From: Verrucomicrobiaceae bacterium
Lineage (GTDB): Bacteria > Verrucomicrobiota > Verrucomicrobiia > Verrucomicrobiales > Verrucomicrobiaceae
Direction of reading: 5' to 3'
DNA length: 64,000 bases
Assembly (NCBI GenBank): GCA_016795485.1
Contig: JAEUHM010000041.1
Span: forward strand, 248,001 to 312,000
In this document: piece by piece, positions 61,929 through 64,000 of the stretch
Layout: each line of letters opens with the position of its first letter
How positions within the stretch are numbered: the stretch's first letter is position 1
Notes under the pieces: generated by a model
What the model was told of the DNA's origin: nothing
The model's input: only the letters and a program-made list of their open reading frames with translations
The model's database searches: none
Position numbers and translations under genes: made by a program

Positions 61929-62507
61929 ATGAAGTACCTCACCATCATCCGACACGCCAAATCGTCGTGGGACACCCCCGGCTTGTCAGACCATGACCGC
62001 TCGCTAAACAAGCGTGGCAACCTCGCGGCACCCGCAGTGGGCCGCTTTCTCGCCACCACCTACTTTGGCAAGGGCGGCGGTGCCCAAATCGTCGTCCCTC
62101 CAGATCAAATCATAGCCAGTACCGCTACCAGAGCCACCTCCACTGCCGAACATCTAAGAGCAGCCTTTGGATTGGAGCGTGAGCGCGTCTTGCTAGCATC
62201 CAGACTCTACCTTGCCGAGAAGCAGGTGATTCTGGATGTCGTGCGTGGACTTGATGAAAACCTCGTTCATGGCGTCATCGTGGGTCACAATCCAGGCATG
62301 CATGACTTTTGCGATTCCATCCTCTCCCGTGCTTCCATCCCCAAAATGCCCACGTGCGCGGCAGTCATGATAAGCCTCCCCCACGCTTACTGGGGTCTTG
62401 CAGATTGGGGTGAAGCACAACTCCTCGCTTACGTCACACCGAAAGCACTCGAACGCAGATTCCCCTCAGATTATGCCGGCATTTCAAGCCTGGGCGACGA
62501 TGATTGA
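61929..62507 (+). CDS. SixA-like histidine phosphatase
   Basis: 192 residues. The N-terminal R-H box is LTIIRHAKSSWDTPGLSDHDRSLNKRG; ASTATRATSTAEHL and VIVGHNPGMHDFCDSI provide the remaining phosphoglycerate-mutase-like active-site residues. SixA in E. coli removes phosphate from phosphohistidine in a phosphotransfer protein, but many small RHG proteins have other substrates. It follows the carboxynorspermidine synthase gene by 20 bases, so it may share the transcript. Nothing else ties it to polyamines. Confidence 0.92.
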   Translation: MKYLTIIRHAKSSWDTPGLSDHDRSLNKRGNLAAPAVGRFLATTYFGKGGGAQIVVPPDQIIASTATRATSTAEHLRAAFGLERERVLLASRLYLAEKQVILDVVRGLDENLVHGVIVGHNPGMHDFCDSILSRASIPKMPTCAAVMISLPHAYWGLADWGEAQLLAYVTPKALERRFPSDYAGISSLGDDD

Positions 62508-62526
62508 ATAACCTGGAGAGGTCTTC

Positions 62527-62562
62527 GTCTGTGCAGAAGAGACTCAATCGTCTCACACAGAC
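62527..62562 (+). promoter_or_regulatory. Leader hairpin abutting the start of the secreted-protein gene
   Basis: GTCTGTG (62527-62533) pairs with CACAGAC (62556-62562), and inside it GAGAC (62539-62543) pairs with GTCTC (62550-62554). The hairpin ends at the base before the ATG and leaves no free Shine-Dalgarno site. No T tract follows, so it is not a terminator. Confidence 0.45.
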
Positions 62563-63117
62563 ATGAAAAACATCATTCGCTCATTGGCGCTCGCTGTCAT
62601 CAGCAGCATCTCTCTCACCCCAGTCGCTGCAGACGCGGCATGCCGCAGCGATATGATCCGGCAGGCAGCCGTTCTCGACTACAAGAGTGATGCGGTCAGG
62701 AGAGAGTTTCAGCAAGAATACGGTGGCCGCAGACTCTGTGGTATCGAAGCCGATTTAAGCCGGGCAATCTGCTCGCTCGAACGCCTAGCTGACGATCTCC
62801 GGAGCAGCATTGAAAGCGGCGAGAGCTGTTCATGTCAGGAGCGCATCTTCCGCTCCCTGAAGAGCGCCCACTGCACCGTCGTCCATCTTGCCGACCGCGC
62901 TCGGGTGTGCAGGCATTTGCGAGAGACCATGCGGGACTTTGGCCATGCGGTGAATCTAATGGAAGCCATCGGCTTCGCTCATGACATTGCCCCAACTAGG
63001 CCTCACTTTGAGCCGCACAGACCCGTCTCGCGCCCTAGCCACTACGATAGGCCACGCACCATGCGCCCAGAAGACCTTATCATCGGAGGCATCATCGGCC
63101 TACTGGGCTCCAGGTAG
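62563..63117 (+). CDS. Small secreted Cys/His/Arg-rich protein of unknown function
   Basis: 184 residues with a signal peptide (MKNIIRSLALAVISSISLTPVAADA). The mature protein begins ACRSDMIRQAAVLDYKSDAVRREFQ and holds seven or so cysteines, including a C-S-C pair, in a helical region (about 27-140). A Pro/His/Arg-rich tail with PHFEPHRPVSRPSHYDRPR follows, then a short hydrophobic end, IIGGIIGLLG. This could be a small periplasmic helical-bundle protein held by disulfides. I do not recognise the family. It converges on nth, and the terminator at 63151 lies 33 bases past its stop. Confidence 0.75.
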   Translation: MKNIIRSLALAVISSISLTPVAADAACRSDMIRQAAVLDYKSDAVRREFQQEYGGRRLCGIEADLSRAICSLERLADDLRSSIESGESCSCQERIFRSLKSAHCTVVHLADRARVCRHLRETMRDFGHAVNLMEAIGFAHDIAPTRPHFEPHRPVSRPSHYDRPRTMRPEDLIIGGIIGLLGSR

Positions 63118-63148
63118 TCCCCTTTTGCCCTATCAGCTCATCGCCTGA

Positions 63149-63802
63149 CTACGCCCTGCGAGTTTTCGCAGGGCGTTTTCGTTCTGGGAAACAGGTAGTG
63201 CAGATCTCGCAGACGGTGCCGTCACAACCACGAGCGGTGCAGTACTCACGCCCGTAAAAAATGATCTGCAGGTGCAGCTTATTCCAGGCGGACTGGGGAA
63301 AGAGTCTCTTCAGATCACGCTCAGTCTGCACGACGTTTTTTCCACTGCTGAGGCCCCAGCGTTGTGCTAGCCGATGGATATGCGTATCGACTGGAAACGA
63401 CGGCACACCAAAGGCCTGGGCCATCACCACTTGAGCGGTTTTATGCCCCACCCCTGGAAGCTTTTCCAACTCCTCCAATGACTTGGGAACTTGCCCCCCG
63501 TGATGTTCTACCAGCAGTCGAGAGAGCTCTTTGATCGCCTTAGACTTCTGCGGTCCTAGTCCACAGGGTTTCACAATCGCTTCTATCTCCTCAACTGACC
63601 GTCCAGCGAGCTCAGCGGGTGTTTTTCCAAGATTCCAGAGCTTGGGAGTGATCTGATTCACGCGAACATCAGTGCACTGGGCAGAAAGAAGAACTGCAAC
63701 CAGCAGCGTGTAGGGATCCGTGTGGTCAAGTGGGACAGGAGTCTCTGGGTAGAGTACCTCCAGATGCCGTTGGATAAACTTGACGCGCTCCGCCTTTGTC
63801 AA
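63149..63802 (-). CDS. nth: Endonuclease III
   Basis: 217 residues. The helix-hairpin-helix LPGVGHKTAQVV holds the catalytic Lys121, and FPVDTHIHRLAQRWG holds Asp139, matching E. coli Lys120 and Asp138. It removes oxidised pyrimidines and nicks the abasic site. The C-terminal cysteines are Cys188, 193, 198, 201 and 204, and do not follow the usual C-x6-C-x2-C-x5-C spacing of the 4Fe-4S cluster. It appears to be transcribed after the partial frame at 63820. Its last codons are part of the terminator stem of the opposite gene. Confidence 0.95.
   Translation of the reverse strand: MTKAERVKFIQRHLEVLYPETPVPLDHTDPYTLLVAVLLSAQCTDVRVNQITPKLWNLGKTPAELAGRSVEEIEAIVKPCGLGPQKSKAIKELSRLLVEHHGGQVPKSLEELEKLPGVGHKTAQVVMAQAFGVPSFPVDTHIHRLAQRWGLSSGKNVVQTERDLKRLFPQSAWNKLHLQIIFYGREYCTARGCDGTVCEICTTCFPERKRPAKTRRA
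63151..63180 (+). terminator. Terminator of the 62563-63117 gene, inside the end of nth
   Basis: A perfect 11-bp stem (63151-63161 with 63166-63176), loop GTTT, is followed by TTTTCGTT on the plus strand. The stem is encoded within the last codons and stop of nth on the other strand. Confidence 0.85.
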
Positions 63803-63819
63803 ATGCGAAGACCTCCCTC

Positions 63820-64000
63820 TCAGATCGAGCGGCGGATACGCTGAACCATCCGACGGATGTGATTGTTGTCCTGCCGGGGTTGCATGATGCTAAGGCTCTT
63901 GCGGAACGAACCCCACTTGAGCACTTGGATGTTCACTTTGCGGCTTCCCCATTGATTCATGGAACCTTTTGAGGGGCGATAGAGATCAATCGTGTTGGTC
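63820..64000 (-). CDS. Partial reading frame at the right edge, basic product
   Basis: The minus-strand frame is open from the window edge for 59 codons to a TGA at 63822-63820. Its product ends ...QDNNHIRRMVQRIRRSI and is rich in Arg, Asn and Gln. It could be the end of a larger gene beyond the window or a 46-residue protein from ATG 63960, which has AAAAGG four bases before it. The stop is 17 bases from the nth start, on the same strand. I do not recognise the product. Confidence 0.45.
   Translation of the reverse strand, partial: TNTIDLYRPSKGSMNQWGSRKVNIQVLKWGSFRKSLSIMQPRQDNNHIRRMVQRIRRSI

Noticed and set aside
1-64000. tRNA, rRNA, IS elements, integrase, att sites and a replication origin
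   Set aside because: I looked for T-arm (GGTTCGAATCC-like) sequences, transposase or integrase motifs, flanking repeats and DnaA-box clusters, and found none I could support.

Overview
The window looks like a chromosomal segment of a Gram-negative bacterium of the Verrucomicrobia, most likely near Verrucomicrobiales/Prosthecobacter. This is an inference from gene content. The markers are lpxA (lipid A, so an outer membrane), two secreted Cys-type sulfatases, giant secreted multi-beta-sandwich proteins, several small secreted sugar-binding-like proteins, and a polyamine set joining biosynthetic arginine decarboxylase to carboxynorspermidine synthase. No rRNA, tRNA, CRISPR array, IS element or prophage was seen, and coding density is high on both strands. 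No gene-free stretch exceeds 300 bases; the longest is 46334-46614.

Layout. 1-4521 is the 3' part of a giant secreted protein whose first visible residues end a heme c motif. 4554-5954 is a sulfatase. 5991-12145 is mostly housekeeping: rpsA with a clear terminator, a YugP-like membrane zinc peptidase, an Ala/Lys/Glu repeat protein, a nitroreductase and a DhnA-type aldolase. 12196-15686 encodes a lysozyme-like lipoprotein and a coupled three-gene secreted module (esterase, laminin-G/DUF1080-like protein, NHL propeller). 15694-29121 resembles a nucleoside/ribose salvage locus (ribokinase, two nucleoside hydrolases, RbsC-like permease, RbsB-like binding protein). It is interrupted by a 2245-residue secreted protein with octapeptide repeats and by a GrpB gene plus an AAA_14/DUF4143 ATPase gene that has a near-identical palindrome at each end.

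29259-30838 holds a Tat-type intradiol dioxygenase-like protein and a secreted protein. 30922-37937 is a GT-C/TPR/GT2 glycosylation cluster. 37922-46333, on the minus strand, carries a HAD phosphatase, TolC, HlyD and a type I secretion ABC protein whose nucleotide-binding domain has lost nearly every canonical residue, then a membrane protein and an OmpA-domain protein. 46615-54974 has a small c-type cytochrome, a methyltransferase, a lipoprotein with a duplicated CPYT module, rlmH and two sensor kinases. 55001-56374 is a second sulfatase. 56703-63802 holds lpxA, the polyamine genes (speA, PotD-like, carboxynorspermidine synthase), sixA-like, a secreted protein and nth.

I do not see one clear undescribed system. 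The three best leads are the type I secretion ABC protein with a degenerate ATPase domain, the ATPase gene bracketed by covarying palindromes, and the giant protein ending in two families of 8-residue Gly/Asn repeats.
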